Numbered from the stretch's first letter, positions 10,923 through 19,845 are shown. The stretch: 64,000 bases of DNA from Parafrigoribacterium_A soli (GCF_040227235.1 NZ_JBELNZ010000001.1:186001-250000), one strand, 5' to 3'. A program made the numbers and translations. Notes: generated from the sequence alone by a model not told the origin.

Positions 10923-11480
10923 ATGACACAACTCATAGACACTCACCCCGACTACACAATCGGCACCTGGAAGCTCGACCCGGCCCACTCCGAGGTCTCC
11001 TTCACCGTCAAGCACATGAAGATCAGCAAGGTGCGCGGCAAGTTCGAGAAGTTCGACGCGACCATCGTGACCGCCGAAGACCCGAAGGACTCCACCATCG
11101 AGGCCGTCATCGACGTCGCCTCCGTGAACACCGGCCAGGAGGCACGCGACAACCACCTGCGCACGAGCGACTTCTTCCTCGCAGAGGAGCACCCGCAGCT
11201 GACCTTCCGTTCAACCTCGCTCGCGGCCGACGGTGACGACTTCAGCGTCGACGGAAACCTCACCCTGCGCGGCGTGACCCAGCCGGTCACCCTGAAGGGC
11301 GAGTTCGGCGGCATCGTGACGGATGGCTACGGCCAGGTTAAAGCCGGCGCGACAGCCTCGACGAAGATCAACCGCCACGACTTCGGCGTGAGCTGGAACG
11401 CGGCTCTCGAGGCCGGCGGCTTCACCCTCGGTGATGACGTGACGATCAACCTCGACCTGCAGGTGGTGCTGCAGAAGTAG
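10923..11480 (+). CDS. YceI family lipid-binding protein
   Basis: A 185-residue YceI-like lipocalin-fold protein: GTWKLDPAHSEVSFTVKHM near the N-terminus, VDVASVNTG, DNHLRTSDFFLAEEHPQLTF (in two overlapping parts) and GVTQPVTLKGEF are classic positions. YceI proteins bind polyisoprenoid or other amphiphilic molecules. There is no signal peptide from the chosen ATG, so it is probably cytoplasmic, as is usual for actinobacterial members. No clear Shine-Dalgarno is visible. Its end is only six bases from the convergent CDF gene. Confidence 0.92.
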   Translation: MTQLIDTHPDYTIGTWKLDPAHSEVSFTVKHMKISKVRGKFEKFDATIVTAEDPKDSTIEAVIDVASVNTGQEARDNHLRTSDFFLAEEHPQLTFRSTSLAADGDDFSVDGNLTLRGVTQPVTLKGEFGGIVTDGYGQVKAGATASTKINRHDFGVSWNAALEAGGFTLGDDVTINLDLQVVLQK

Positions 11481-11486
11481 GCGCAC

Positions 11487-12407
11487 TCAGCGGTGCTGCT
11501 CCACCTCGTGCTCCGCGTGCTCGGCGGGCTCGAGCTGGAAGGTCGAGTGGGCGACGTCGAAATGCTCCGCCAGGCAGCCGCACAGCGCATCCAGGATCTC
11601 GTCTGTTCGTCCCTCCCGGAACACGGCGGCTTCGACCACGACGTGAGCCGAAAAGACATTCGAGCCCGGCGTGATCGACCAGACGTGCACGTCGTGGAGG
11701 GAGACGACCCCCTGCTTGCTCAGCACGTGCGAACGGATGAGGTCGACATCCGTCCCCCTGGGCGCCGCCTGCCCCAGCACCCGCAGCACGTCGCGCAGCA
11801 GCATGAGCGCTCGGGGAAGGATGAGCGCCGCGATGGCGAGCGATGCAATCGCATCCGCCAGGTCGAAGCCCGTCAGCAGGATGACGACAGCGGCAACGGC
11901 CACGGCGACCGAGCCGAAGAGGTCGCCGAGCACCTCGAGGTACGCGGCGCGCACGTTGATCGACTCCCTTGCGCCGTCGCGCAGCACAAGGAGTGCGGCC
12001 ACATTGGCGATCGCGCCCACAATCGCGACACCGAGCATCAGGCCGCCCTGCACACCGCCGTGCGGTTCGACGAGGCGCTGAACGGCCTCGACGACGATCG
12101 CGATCACCACGACGATAAGGATGACGCCGTTGATCATCGCACTGAGCACCTCGGCGCGACGATGGCCGAACGTGCTGCGGTCGTTTGCCGGGCGCGCTGC
12201 CATGAGGGTCGCGACGAGCGCGACGAGAAGGCCGGTGAGATCGGAGAGCATATGGCCGGCGTCCGCGAACAGCGAGAGCGAACCGGAAAGCACGGCTCCG
12301 ACGACCTCGATGAGGAGAACCGCGCCGACGATACCGATGGCAATGCCGAGCCGCTTGCGATTGCCGACGCCCGCCGCGTGCTCGTGACCGTGCTGCTGTG
12401 CGCTCAT
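11487..12407 (-). CDS. Cation diffusion facilitator (CzcD/ZitB-type Zn/Co/Cd exporter)
   Basis: A 306-residue membrane antiporter expelling divalent metal with proton uptake. Six helices are predicted. The metal site is seen as LFADAGHMLSD in helix 2 (HxxxD) and EVLGDLFGS in helix 5 (D in place of H at the first position, as in ZitB-like proteins). The N-terminus is His-rich (HGHEHAAG) and the C-terminal cytoplasmic domain has DVHVWSITPG, typical of the dimerising domain. SD GAGGGAGCG precedes the ATG, with a possible -10 TAGAGT about 20 bases upstream of the start. Metal identity is inferred. Confidence 0.93.
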   Translation of the reverse strand: MSAQQHGHEHAAGVGNRKRLGIAIGIVGAVLLIEVVGAVLSGSLSLFADAGHMLSDLTGLLVALVATLMAARPANDRSTFGHRRAEVLSAMINGVILIVVVIAIVVEAVQRLVEPHGGVQGGLMLGVAIVGAIANVAALLVLRDGARESINVRAAYLEVLGDLFGSVAVAVAAVVILLTGFDLADAIASLAIAALILPRALMLLRDVLRVLGQAAPRGTDVDLIRSHVLSKQGVVSLHDVHVWSITPGSNVFSAHVVVEAAVFREGRTDEILDALCGCLAEHFDVAHSTFQLEPAEHAEHEVEQHR

Positions 12408-12567
12408 CGCTCCCTCTCACCTCCACTCTAGGAAACGGTGGGCGCACGGGCCAGTGATCGGCGCAGTTGGTAACGACCACCATTCTCAATGGCCGAAGCA
12501 TGCACGTCACACGCGGAATCATTTCTGCCTCGCGCGGCTTGACCTCCACGTGCAGAATGGGAGAAAC

Positions 12568-13143
12568 ATGGTGACCACCGACGACGAATACGACTGGCTG
12601 AGCCTGCAGAAGCAGGCGCACCGCGAGTTCGGGCGTGCCGTCGCGGCGATCACCGACTGGGATGCACCCACGCCGGACGCCGAGTGGAACGTGCGCGATC
12701 TCGTGCGCCACGTGGTGCAGGAACAGCAGTGGGTTCCGCAATTGCTCGCCGGGCTCACGGTCCCCCAGGCCAAGAGGCAGCTCGCGCGCCTCGGCGACGA
12801 CCTGCGCGCCGAGTGGCGCCTCTACTCTCTCGCCGCCACCGCGGCGTGGGACGCGGCGAAGCCGGACACCCTGGTTTCGCTCTCCTATGAGACGGTGCCG
12901 GTCACCGAATACCTGCGCGAGCAGACGAGCGATGTCACCATCCATGCGTGGGACCTCGCGCGCGCGACGGGCGCGGATGAGTCGCTCGATCCGCTCCTCG
13001 TCGAGGCGGTCTGGACGGTCTTCGAGCCGCAGAAAGAGACCCTCGTGGCGAGCGGGCTCTACGCGAGCCCGGTGCAACTCTCGGGTGATGCCCCGCTGCA
13101 GTCGAGACTGCTCGCAATCACCGGACGCGACGACCGCCGATAG
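12568..13143 (+). CDS. TIGR03086-type DinB-fold protein (mycothiol-linked maleylpyruvate isomerase N domain)
   Basis: The 191-residue product has the four-helix MDMPI/DinB fold: WNVRDLVRHVVQEQQW supplies a first His, and DVTIHAWDLARATG the conserved HxWDLARA motif with a metal-binding His. Such proteins in actinobacteria are thought to act as mycothiol-dependent thiol transferases or isomerases, which fits an actinobacterial host. The ATG is preceded by GGGAGAA, overruling an in-frame start 114 bases upstream. Substrate unknown. Convergent with lysE seven bases away. Confidence 0.85.
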   Translation: MVTTDDEYDWLSLQKQAHREFGRAVAAITDWDAPTPDAEWNVRDLVRHVVQEQQWVPQLLAGLTVPQAKRQLARLGDDLRAEWRLYSLAATAAWDAAKPDTLVSLSYETVPVTEYLREQTSDVTIHAWDLARATGADESLDPLLVEAVWTVFEPQKETLVASGLYASPVQLSGDAPLQSRLLAITGRDDRR

Positions 13144-13150
13144 CCCGGCT

Positions 13151-13786
13151 CTACTCGCCCAGCGGCGCCACCACGAGGCTGACACCGAGCACGATCATGG
13201 TTGCGGCGATCACTCCGTCGAGGATGCGCCAGGCGAGCGGTTTCGCGAACACTCCGGAGAGCAGCCGCGCGCCGTAGCCCAGGGCGGTGAACCAGATGAT
13301 GCTGCCGATCCCGGCACCCAGACCGAACCACCAGCGGCCGACATCCCCATGTGTGTTGGCGACGGAACCGAGCAAGAGCACGGTGTCGAGGTAGACGTGC
13401 GGGTTCAGCCAGGTGAGCGCGAGCGTGGTGAGCACGATGCTGCGCAGCGCCGACCCGTTGCCGCTCTGCTCGACCTCGAGGCGGCCGCCGAGGAACGCCC
13501 GACGAGCAGCGAGCACGCCATAGCCGACGAGGAACGCCGCTCCGAGCCAGCGGATGACCACGAGTGCGGCGGGGAACCGCCCGATCACGAGGCCGATGCC
13601 GCTGATCCCCGCGAAGATGAGCACGAGGTCCGACACGGCGCAGATCGAGACGACGGCGAACACGTGCTTCGCGCGGATGCCCTGCCGCAGCACGAATGCG
13701 TTCTGCGCGCCGATCGCGACGATGAGCGACAGCCCGAGTCCCAGCCCAGCGGCGAGGGGCAGCAGCACGGTGGCGGGGATGATCAC
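13151..13786 (-). CDS. lysE: LysE/ArgO family basic amino acid exporter
   Basis: A 211-residue exporter with five to six hydrophobic helices. The N-terminal LSLIVAIGAQNAFVLRQG is the LysE signature, and TLALTWLNPHVYLDTVLLLG carries the conserved NPH(V/A)YLD motif. It exports L-lysine and/or L-arginine when internal pools are high. It is divergent from a LysG-type regulator, the same arrangement as in Corynebacterium. A leaderless promoter is visible: TAGCGT seven bases before the GTG start. Confidence 0.93.
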   Translation of the reverse strand: MIIPATVLLPLAAGLGLGLSLIVAIGAQNAFVLRQGIRAKHVFAVVSICAVSDLVLIFAGISGIGLVIGRFPAALVVIRWLGAAFLVGYGVLAARRAFLGGRLEVEQSGNGSALRSIVLTTLALTWLNPHVYLDTVLLLGSVANTHGDVGRWWFGLGAGIGSIIWFTALGYGARLLSGVFAKPLAWRILDGVIAATMIVLGVSLVVAPLGE

Positions 13787-13793
13787 AGCCTCG

Positions 13794-13857
13794 ACGCTAC
13801 GTCGGGGAGCGTCCTTACTCCAGCTAATGTTTCTACCGCAGCATTAGAATCGCTAAT
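13794..13857. promoter_or_regulatory. Divergent lysE/lysG promoter with LysR-type operator
   Basis: Between the two -10 elements (TAGCGT read leftward at 13799-13794 for lysE; TAGAAT at 13845-13850 for lysG) lies an inverted repeat CTAATG 13824-13829 / CATTAG 13842-13847 with a 12-base spacer. A third half-like GCTAAT is at 13852. A LysG dimer site controlling both genes is the natural reading. Confidence 0.6.
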
Positions 13858-13858
13858 C

Positions 13859-14743
13859 ATGGATCTCAAGTTCGACCAGCTCCGTGCCTTCGTCGCCGTC
13901 ATCGACAACGGTTCCTTCGAGGGCGCCGCGCGCGAGTTGCGGATCACACCATCCGCCGTCAGCCAGCGGATCAAGGCCCTCGAGACCGGCGTCGGGCGCA
14001 TCCTCGTGCAGCGCCAGAAGCCTGCGAGTGCGACGGAGTCCGGCGAGGCCGTGCTGCGGCTGGCAAGGCAGCTCGCCCTGCTCGAGAACGACACCATCGC
14101 GGCGCTCGACGCGAGCGGTGCGCGCGAGGCCACGAGCATCCCCATCGTCATCAACGCCGATTCGCTCGCAATCTGGGCGCTCCCCGCCCTCGCCGAAGTC
14201 TCCGCGAGTCACGGCGCCAGCTTCACGGTGTATCGCGAAGACCAGGACCACTCCACGGAACTGCTGCGCCGCGGCACCGTGATGGCGGCGATCACCTCGA
14301 TCTCGACGCCGGTGCAGGGCTGCCTGGTGCGCCCCCTCGGGCGCATGCGGTACCGCCCGATGGCCACCCCCGAGTTTGTGGAACGATGGTTTCCGAATGG
14401 CGCGACGGCGGAGCGCCTCGCCGTCGCTCCGGTCGTGCTGTTCGATCGCAAAGACGACCTCCAAGACAACTACCTGCGCAGCCGCGGTGCGGCGCTGAAC
14501 CCGCCACGCACCTACATCCCCGCATCGGCCGAATATGCGAAAGCCGTCGAACTGGGGCTTGGTTGGGGGATGCTGCCCGGCGCGCAGAGCGAGCAGCAGG
14601 AATCCGTGGGCAACCTCGTCGTTTTCGACCCCACGGGCATCATCGACGTGCCGCTGTACTGGCAACAGTGGAAGCTGCACTCGCCGCTGCTCACCGCCGT
14701 TGCTGACGCGGTTGCACGGGCTGCGGCACGACAACTCAGCTAG
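13859..14743 (+). CDS. lysG: LysR-type regulator of the ArgP/LysG group
   Basis: A 294-residue LTTR. The winged HTH covers about residues 1-60 (FDQLRAFVAVIDNGSFEGAA, then LRITPSAVSQRIKALE), followed by the ArgP-type linker and an effector domain. LysG activates lysE when lysine, arginine or histidine accumulates. Position next to lysE makes the assignment strong. No SD is present; TAGAAT eight bases before the ATG suggests a leaderless transcript, and the palindrome in the gap overlaps this promoter, consistent with autoregulation. Confidence 0.92.
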   Translation: MDLKFDQLRAFVAVIDNGSFEGAARELRITPSAVSQRIKALETGVGRILVQRQKPASATESGEAVLRLARQLALLENDTIAALDASGAREATSIPIVINADSLAIWALPALAEVSASHGASFTVYREDQDHSTELLRRGTVMAAITSISTPVQGCLVRPLGRMRYRPMATPEFVERWFPNGATAERLAVAPVVLFDRKDDLQDNYLRSRGAALNPPRTYIPASAEYAKAVELGLGWGMLPGAQSEQQESVGNLVVFDPTGIIDVPLYWQQWKLHSPLLTAVADAVARAAARQLS

Positions 14744-14979
14744 TGCTGACAAAGCAAGTGTTCGAAGCTCCGCTCAGTTCCAAGAGCTCCGTAAGCGTTA
14801 GTTTCCCAGTTGCGACCTTGTTGCATGGATCTTTTCTTCTCTTGCTGGCCCCGGTTCAACGGGTACCATTCCTTCTACCACCTAGTACCCGAGCAATCCA
14901 TATATGTGGAGCGGTAGCAGCCTTCATCCGTTCAGCGGAGCACGTCAGCTTGCTTCTCTGGGAAAACAGGAGGGTAACG
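14744..14979 (+). promoter_or_regulatory. AT-richer upstream region of the peptide/ABC island
   Basis: A 236-base gap richer in A/T than its neighbours. It contains an inverted repeat GGGTAC 14861-14866 / GTACCC 14885-14890 with an 18-base spacer and a TATATG hexamer at 14901-14906. These may be operator and -10 of the downstream operon. No reading frame in it looks genuine. Confidence 0.4.
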
Positions 14980-15366
14980 ATGAAATTAGGAAAAGCGACA
15001 CGACGATTTCTTCTTGGCACGGGGATGGCCGCTGCACTCATCTCCGTTGGCTTGATGATGCCAATGGCCGCCACTGCGGTAGGGGTCTCTATGACGCCCA
15101 GCGCAACACTCGCATCAGGTCAAGGCCGTGCTATTCGAGCGGCGTGGGGCGCAAATGCACCATACAAGGTCACCTTCCATTGTAATGTGACCAATTGCAC
15201 CGATTACGTGACGTCGAGTACAACTTCAACATCCGTATCCCGATACGTAATTCTGTCAACTTGTACAGGAGCAGTCAGAACCTCGCCGATAAGCATCACG
15301 GAGACCGGCAGCGGAAGCACCAACGCTTCCACGACGACAACGTGGACGCGGGGTACTGCTTGCTGA
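14980..15366 (+). CDS. Small secreted protein with four cysteines, first gene of an ABC island
   Basis: Not recognised. The 128-residue product begins with a twin-Arg-like basic stretch (KATRRFLLG) and a hydrophobic core ending near MMPMAATAVG, a convincing Sec signal (a Tat one is possible). The mature part, about 95 residues, is rich in Thr and Ser and carries four Cys (FHC, TNC, STC and the final residue), enough for two disulfides; the chain ends in Cys. The ATG follows a strong CAGGAGGG SD, overriding an in-frame ATG 79 codons upstream. Codons are more A/T-rich than in flanking genes. Genes encoding an FtsX-type permease and an ATPase follow, as in lactococcin-972-like bacteriocin loci, but no lactococcin motif is seen. 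Confidence 0.72.
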   Translation: MKLGKATRRFLLGTGMAAALISVGLMMPMAATAVGVSMTPSATLASGQGRAIRAAWGANAPYKVTFHCNVTNCTDYVTSSTTSTSVSRYVILSTCTGAVRTSPISITETGSGSTNASTTTTWTRGTAC

Positions 15367-15451
15367 GCCGCTCGGCACCGGGCGCGAGACGCTTGGAGCT
15401 TAGTCTTACGCCCGGGTCGAACCGCACGGTTCCAGTGCCGGACCGCATCCG

Positions 15452-18133
15452 GTGATCGGAGCAGTTTCGCGTTGGTGGCGCGCCCGCGCCGATGTCATCG
15501 CCACGTTCACGGTTTGTGTCGCGCTCGTCGCTCTAAGCTCACTTGGTGCCAGCGCAACGCTTCGTGTGGATCACGCCCTCGACGCAAACTGGCGCGGGGC
15601 GTACGACATTCTCGTCACGCCGCACGGACAGGACTTCGGCGGACAAAGCACCGGTGGCGTCGTTGATTCGAACTTTGTCGCGACAGCAGGCGCGGGTGGT
15701 ATCTCGCTGGATGAGTTGGCTAAGGTACGCAGGATCGCCAATGTCGACGTGGCTGCTCCCATCGGCAACGTCGGCATTCTGCGGGATCTCGCGATCACAC
15801 CGTCACTGTACATCTCGGACGACCCCAAAACTGGGCGCACCGACTTACCACCGCGAGCCGAGATGATCCGAGCGACGACGACGCTCACACGCGAGACTTC
15901 GACCAGAGTGGAGACGCTGTCGAGGAAGACTGGTCTCGTCGCGCTCGCACGACGCACCTCGGTCAATCCGATGAGCGCCACGGCCTCATCGATGGCGAGC
16001 CCGAGCGGCTTTGGCGTACAGACAGATGATTTCAGTTTCCAGGTGCCATTGGGCCAGCTGCCGGCATTTCCCTCGATGGTCATCGCCGTCGACCCGGCAG
16101 CGGAGGCAAGGCTGTGGGGCGCTCGCGGCACATTCCTGAAAGCGCTCAGTGCTGCGCCTGCGGATCGAAAAATCCATTCGGCTGCGGCCACTTGGGCGGG
16201 CATGATCGATGAGAAGCACTATCCCGTGCAACAAGCGGAGATATCAACGGCGGATAACGACCCTTCGACGGCGAACGGCGAGGTCGTGCCGCTCGTTGTC
16301 AACCGGTCGCAGACAGAATCACTCAAACTGAGCGTCACGATCCAGCGTGCCGCGCTACCCGACAACACGCTACCAGCGGATCCTGCGCAGCTCGAGGCTG
16401 CGGCGAAGAACGCGACATTCACCCCGTTCGTGACGCTGACAAAGGACGCATCAGCAGTCAGCCAGCCGTTCACAAGCCCGGCACTCGAGGTTCAGTGGCC
16501 CGGTTCTCAGCATCCTGTCGGCGACTCTGCCGGTACCTTCTTCTCGACCTCGACTGCGCTCGACCCAATGCTCGTCGGTAGGCCAAGTTACAAGAGGAGT
16601 GGCACAACCAGCCAAAACGGCACCCCGAGCTTTCGCCTGGTGCCCCAGGGCAAGATCGGGCCAGACGGGGGCTCTCTCGGAGGAGAGTTCGCGGAAGGCT
16701 CCGGTTCCGATCCCAGCGTCGGCGCAACCACAGCGTATCGACTTCCGAAAAAAACACGCGGAACGGGCTTTACGACCGCACTGCCTGCGCCGTTGGGCTC
16801 ATTTACCGACGCGGAATTGGCAGATGAGGGGGCACAAACGACGTCGTATGCGCCGTCCGGCGTCTACAGCGCGGGCACGACCGTCGTGACCCGTTCCTCA
16901 CGTCCGGCGATCGCGGACGGCACGACAGTTTCTCCGAACCTTTCCGGGCTCGACTTCATCACCCCCGCCCCCGGGGCGTTCACCGATCTCCAGGGTGGCG
17001 AGACGCTGCGTGGATCGACACCAATCGACGCGATCAGGGTACGGGTAGGTGGGATTACGTCATATTCACGATCCGGTCAGGATCGAGTATTCGCTGTTGC
17101 AAGCTCGATTGACCGCCTGGGGCTGGAAGCAAAAATCGTCGCCGGGTCCTCGCCGCAGCCAGTCGCTTTATATGTCCCAGACTACTTTCCCAGCGGCGCC
17201 GACAACTCCGACCTCGGTTGGGTGCGGCAGGACTGGACGACACTAGGTGCAAGTGTCACGGTCCAATCCGCCATGTCCGGGCTGACAAGATTGCTTGTTA
17301 TTTTGGTCGGAATCGCGGTCTCCGTAGGACTCCTAATAACCCAATACATCACTGGAATAGCACGATCGCGTGAGGTCGCGATCCTAGGGAGAATTGGTTG
17401 GACCAGACGTAGAGTGCGACGACGTATCCTGGCGGGCTATTTGCCCGGCGTCGTCGTCGTGGTGGCGGTCGGCGCCACCTGCATCACCGCCATAGGCAAC
17501 CAAGACCCGCTGAGCATGACTATGACGCTATCCATCACGGTGTTGTCGTTCGTCGCCGCAACGTTGGGCGCATTTCGCAGCCTCAGCCGTGACCACGATC
17601 GGAAAGGCATCATCCGGTCGCCCAAAATGGTGACGTCGGCCCGTGCGATAGCGCTTCGCCATCTCGAACGGTCACCAGGGCTTGCGGTGGCCCAGGTCGC
17701 CGGACTCGCCTTGCTTGGACTAACCGTGTCACTCACGAGCGGAGCTCTGGCCACGCAGCGACAAGCAGCAGGTGCCACGCGACTTGCGGGAGTCGTCTTC
17801 GACGCCGGTATCGTCGCCCTCGTCGCGCTAGGCTTCGCGGGTGCGCTGGCAGCATTCCTTCTCACCGTCACGGGTCGGCTCAGCGAAATCAAGCGGCGTC
17901 ACGACGAGACAGCTCTGCTTCGCGCGATCGGATACCGATCCCGCGCCCGGAATGCATCGCACCGATACGAAATTCTGGTCGTAACCGTTATTGCGCTGGC
18001 TGCAACAACAGCCTTCGCCACCCCTGCGCTTGCACTGGCACCGATCGGGCTGCACTCGGTGCTGTTCGGTTTGATCGCCACCGTGATGGGAGGATTGGCC
18101 ATGTCGGCAATGCAGAGCTGGAGAATCGGTTGA
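15452..18133 (+). CDS. FtsX-type ABC permease with very large ectodomain
   Basis: An 893-residue membrane protein. One helix (about residues 14-35) is followed by ~575 extracytoplasmic residues, then three helices (about 612-640, 664-686, 693-712) and four more (about 745-765, 785-812, 838-860, 868-888). The segment after helix 2, REVAILGRIGWTRRRVRRRI, is the usual FtsX coupling region, and a second copy is RHDETALLRAIGYRSRARN. This is the topology of type VII (MacB/LolC-like) systems that couple ATP use to work outside the membrane. The ectodomain is Ser/Thr/Ala-rich and resembles nothing I can name. The GTG start has no clear SD; the next gene overlaps or abuts its stop. Confidence 0.85.
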   Translation: MIGAVSRWWRARADVIATFTVCVALVALSSLGASATLRVDHALDANWRGAYDILVTPHGQDFGGQSTGGVVDSNFVATAGAGGISLDELAKVRRIANVDVAAPIGNVGILRDLAITPSLYISDDPKTGRTDLPPRAEMIRATTTLTRETSTRVETLSRKTGLVALARRTSVNPMSATASSMASPSGFGVQTDDFSFQVPLGQLPAFPSMVIAVDPAAEARLWGARGTFLKALSAAPADRKIHSAAATWAGMIDEKHYPVQQAEISTADNDPSTANGEVVPLVVNRSQTESLKLSVTIQRAALPDNTLPADPAQLEAAAKNATFTPFVTLTKDASAVSQPFTSPALEVQWPGSQHPVGDSAGTFFSTSTALDPMLVGRPSYKRSGTTSQNGTPSFRLVPQGKIGPDGGSLGGEFAEGSGSDPSVGATTAYRLPKKTRGTGFTTALPAPLGSFTDAELADEGAQTTSYAPSGVYSAGTTVVTRSSRPAIADGTTVSPNLSGLDFITPAPGAFTDLQGGETLRGSTPIDAIRVRVGGITSYSRSGQDRVFAVASSIDRLGLEAKIVAGSSPQPVALYVPDYFPSGADNSDLGWVRQDWTTLGASVTVQSAMSGLTRLLVILVGIAVSVGLLITQYITGIARSREVAILGRIGWTRRRVRRRILAGYLPGVVVVVAVGATCITAIGNQDPLSMTMTLSITVLSFVAATLGAFRSLSRDHDRKGIIRSPKMVTSARAIALRHLERSPGLAVAQVAGLALLGLTVSLTSGALATQRQAAGATRLAGVVFDAGIVALVALGFAGALAAFLLTVTGRLSEIKRRHDETALLRAIGYRSRARNASHRYEILVVTVIALAATTAFATPALALAPIGLHSVLFGLIATVMGGLAMSAMQSWRIG

Positions 18134-18138
18134 GCGAT

Positions 18139-18807
18139 ATGGATCCGAACACGGTGCTCTCCGCGGACGAAGTGACGATCACCTACCACGACCCGTCACG
18201 GGGACGCACCATCGCCATTGTCGAGGATATGGACATCGCCGTTTCCCGCGGGGACCTGTTCTGCATCGCAGGCCGTAGCGGATCCGGGAAGACGAGCATA
18301 CTGAAAGTTTTAGCAGGTCTATCGCGGCCGCCAGCAGGCAATGTCCAGTGGCTCGGAAAGCCAATTGGAGAATTGACAGACGATGAGCGCGCAGACCGCC
18401 GCCGCCAGCAGGTCGGCTACGTCGACCAGTCTTCGTTCCTCATCGAAGACCTTTCCGCGTTGGAGAACGTCCTCATTCCCGTGGTTCCCGATGGACACCA
18501 TGCGGTCAAACGCGCTCGGCGCGACGCGACGAATTTGCTTTCCACGCTGGGGCTTGAGCACAGATTGCATCACCTCCCGCATACCTTGTCAGGTGGCGAA
18601 CGTCAGCGGATTGCATTCGCGCGTGCCTTGATCATGAAACCCCGCATCCTGATCGCCGACGAGCCGACGGCAAGCCTGGACCGCTACTGGGCAGACGTCG
18701 TAATTCGCGCACTGGTCGACTTCATAGCGGACGGAGGCGCTGCGGTCGTAGCCAGTCATGATTCGGCTGTGCTCCGTGAAGCGGGCACTGTCATCACTCT
18801 GGATTGA
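18139..18807 (+). CDS. ABC transporter ATP-binding protein of the peptide island
   Basis: A 222-residue nucleotide-binding protein of the LolD/MacB type that pairs with the preceding permease. Walker A is GRSGSGKT (about residues 42-49), Q-loop QVGYVDQ, signature LSGGERQR, Walker B ILIADEP, D-loop SLDR and the H-loop ASHDS; all are intact, so ATP hydrolysis is expected. A TTG at 18130 overlapping the permease stop is an alternative start giving three more residues. Directly downstream is a convergent aldo/keto reductase, which closes the operon. Confidence 0.92.
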   Translation: MDPNTVLSADEVTITYHDPSRGRTIAIVEDMDIAVSRGDLFCIAGRSGSGKTSILKVLAGLSRPPAGNVQWLGKPIGELTDDERADRRRQQVGYVDQSSFLIEDLSALENVLIPVVPDGHHAVKRARRDATNLLSTLGLEHRLHHLPHTLSGGERQRIAFARALIMKPRILIADEPTASLDRYWADVVIRALVDFIADGGAAVVASHDSAVLREAGTVITLD

Positions 18808-18867
18808 GGGGATGGGTCTTCCGCTCGGCTGGCAGCTGCGCTGAAGTCGGCTGCTCCCAGGACCGGG

Positions 18868-19845
18868 CTAGAAGCCCTCCGAGGCGTGCGGGACGTAGTG
18901 CTCGCTCAGGAGCGCGAGCTCGGCATACGACAGCTCGAGCTCAACTGCGGCGACTGCGTCATTGAGGTGGTCCAGCTTCGTCGCTCCGACGATCGGTGAG
19001 GTGACCGCGGGTTGCTGGGCCACCCAAGCCAAAGCGACTTGCGCGCGCGAAACCCCGCGGTCAGCCGCGATCACGGCCACAGTATCGGCGACCCGTCGAT
19101 CCGCTTCCTCTGCCTGCTTGTACAGAGTCTGGCCAAACTGGTCTGACCCAGACCTCGTCGTTGCAGCATCCCACTCTCGCGTGAGCTTGCCACGGGCCAG
19201 AGGGCTCCACGGCAGCACCCCCACGCCCTGATCGAGGCAGTACGGGTGCATCTCGCGCTCCTCTTCGCGGTTGATGAGGTTGTACTGGTCCTGCATGGAA
19301 ACGAAGCGGGTCCAGCCGTTCAGGTCGGCCGCGTGCTGGGCCGTGGCGAACTGCCAGGCGAACATCGAGGATGCCCCGATGTAGCGCGCCTTGCCCGCCC
19401 TCACGATGTCGTGCAGCGCCTCCATGGTCTCCTCGATCGGCACCTCGGGATCCCAGCGGTGGATCTGATAGAGATCGACGTACTCCGTGTCGAGCCGGCG
19501 CAGGCTCTCGTCGATCGCGTGCATGATGTGCCCTCGACTCAGCCCTCCGCCGTTCGGCCCTGGTCGCATCACTCCGTGCACCTTGGTCGCAATCACGGTC
19601 TCGTCGCGCACTGCGAACTCCCCCAGCGCCCGGCCGATTATTTCTTCGCTCGACCCGTTCGAGTAGACATCCGCCGTATCGAAGGTCGTGATGCCCAGTT
19701 CGAGCGCGCGACGGACGAACGGGCGGCTCTCCTCCTCGGACAAAGTCCAGCTATGTCCTCCCCGAGCCGGGTCCCCATAGCTCATGCACCCCAGGGTGAC
19801 GGCCGAAACTTCGAGGCCACTGGTGCCCAACCGTGTGTATTCCAT
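18868..19845 (-). CDS. Aldo/keto reductase
   Basis: A 325-residue NADPH-dependent oxidoreductase of the AKR superfamily. The catalytic tetrad is visible: Asp and Tyr in FDTADVYSNGSSEE, Lys in VIATKVHG, and His in VDLYQIHRWDP. The C-terminal SPIVGATKLDHLND is the usual NADPH-binding loop. Substrate unknown. I prefer the start at MEYTRLGTSG; another ATG lies 24 bases upstream but would bring it within 11 bases of the divergent YdeI start and into that gene's promoter. Confidence 0.93.
   Translation of the reverse strand: MEYTRLGTSGLEVSAVTLGCMSYGDPARGGHSWTLSEEESRPFVRRALELGITTFDTADVYSNGSSEEIIGRALGEFAVRDETVIATKVHGVMRPGPNGGGLSRGHIMHAIDESLRRLDTEYVDLYQIHRWDPEVPIEETMEALHDIVRAGKARYIGASSMFAWQFATAQHAADLNGWTRFVSMQDQYNLINREEEREMHPYCLDQGVGVLPWSPLARGKLTREWDAATTRSGSDQFGQTLYKQAEEADRRVADTVAVIAADRGVSRAQVALAWVAQQPAVTSPIVGATKLDHLNDAVAAVELELSYAELALLSEHYVPHASEGF

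Noticed and set aside
12465..12500. Zur/Fur-like box near the CDF exporter (AACGACCACCATTCTCAATGG)
   Set aside because: Only a partial match to known metal-uptake boxes and too far from a clear promoter; not reported as a site.
14744..14979. In-frame extension of the small secreted protein to 207 residues
   Set aside because: The first 79 codons lack coding character, and a strong SD with a signal peptide begins at 14980.
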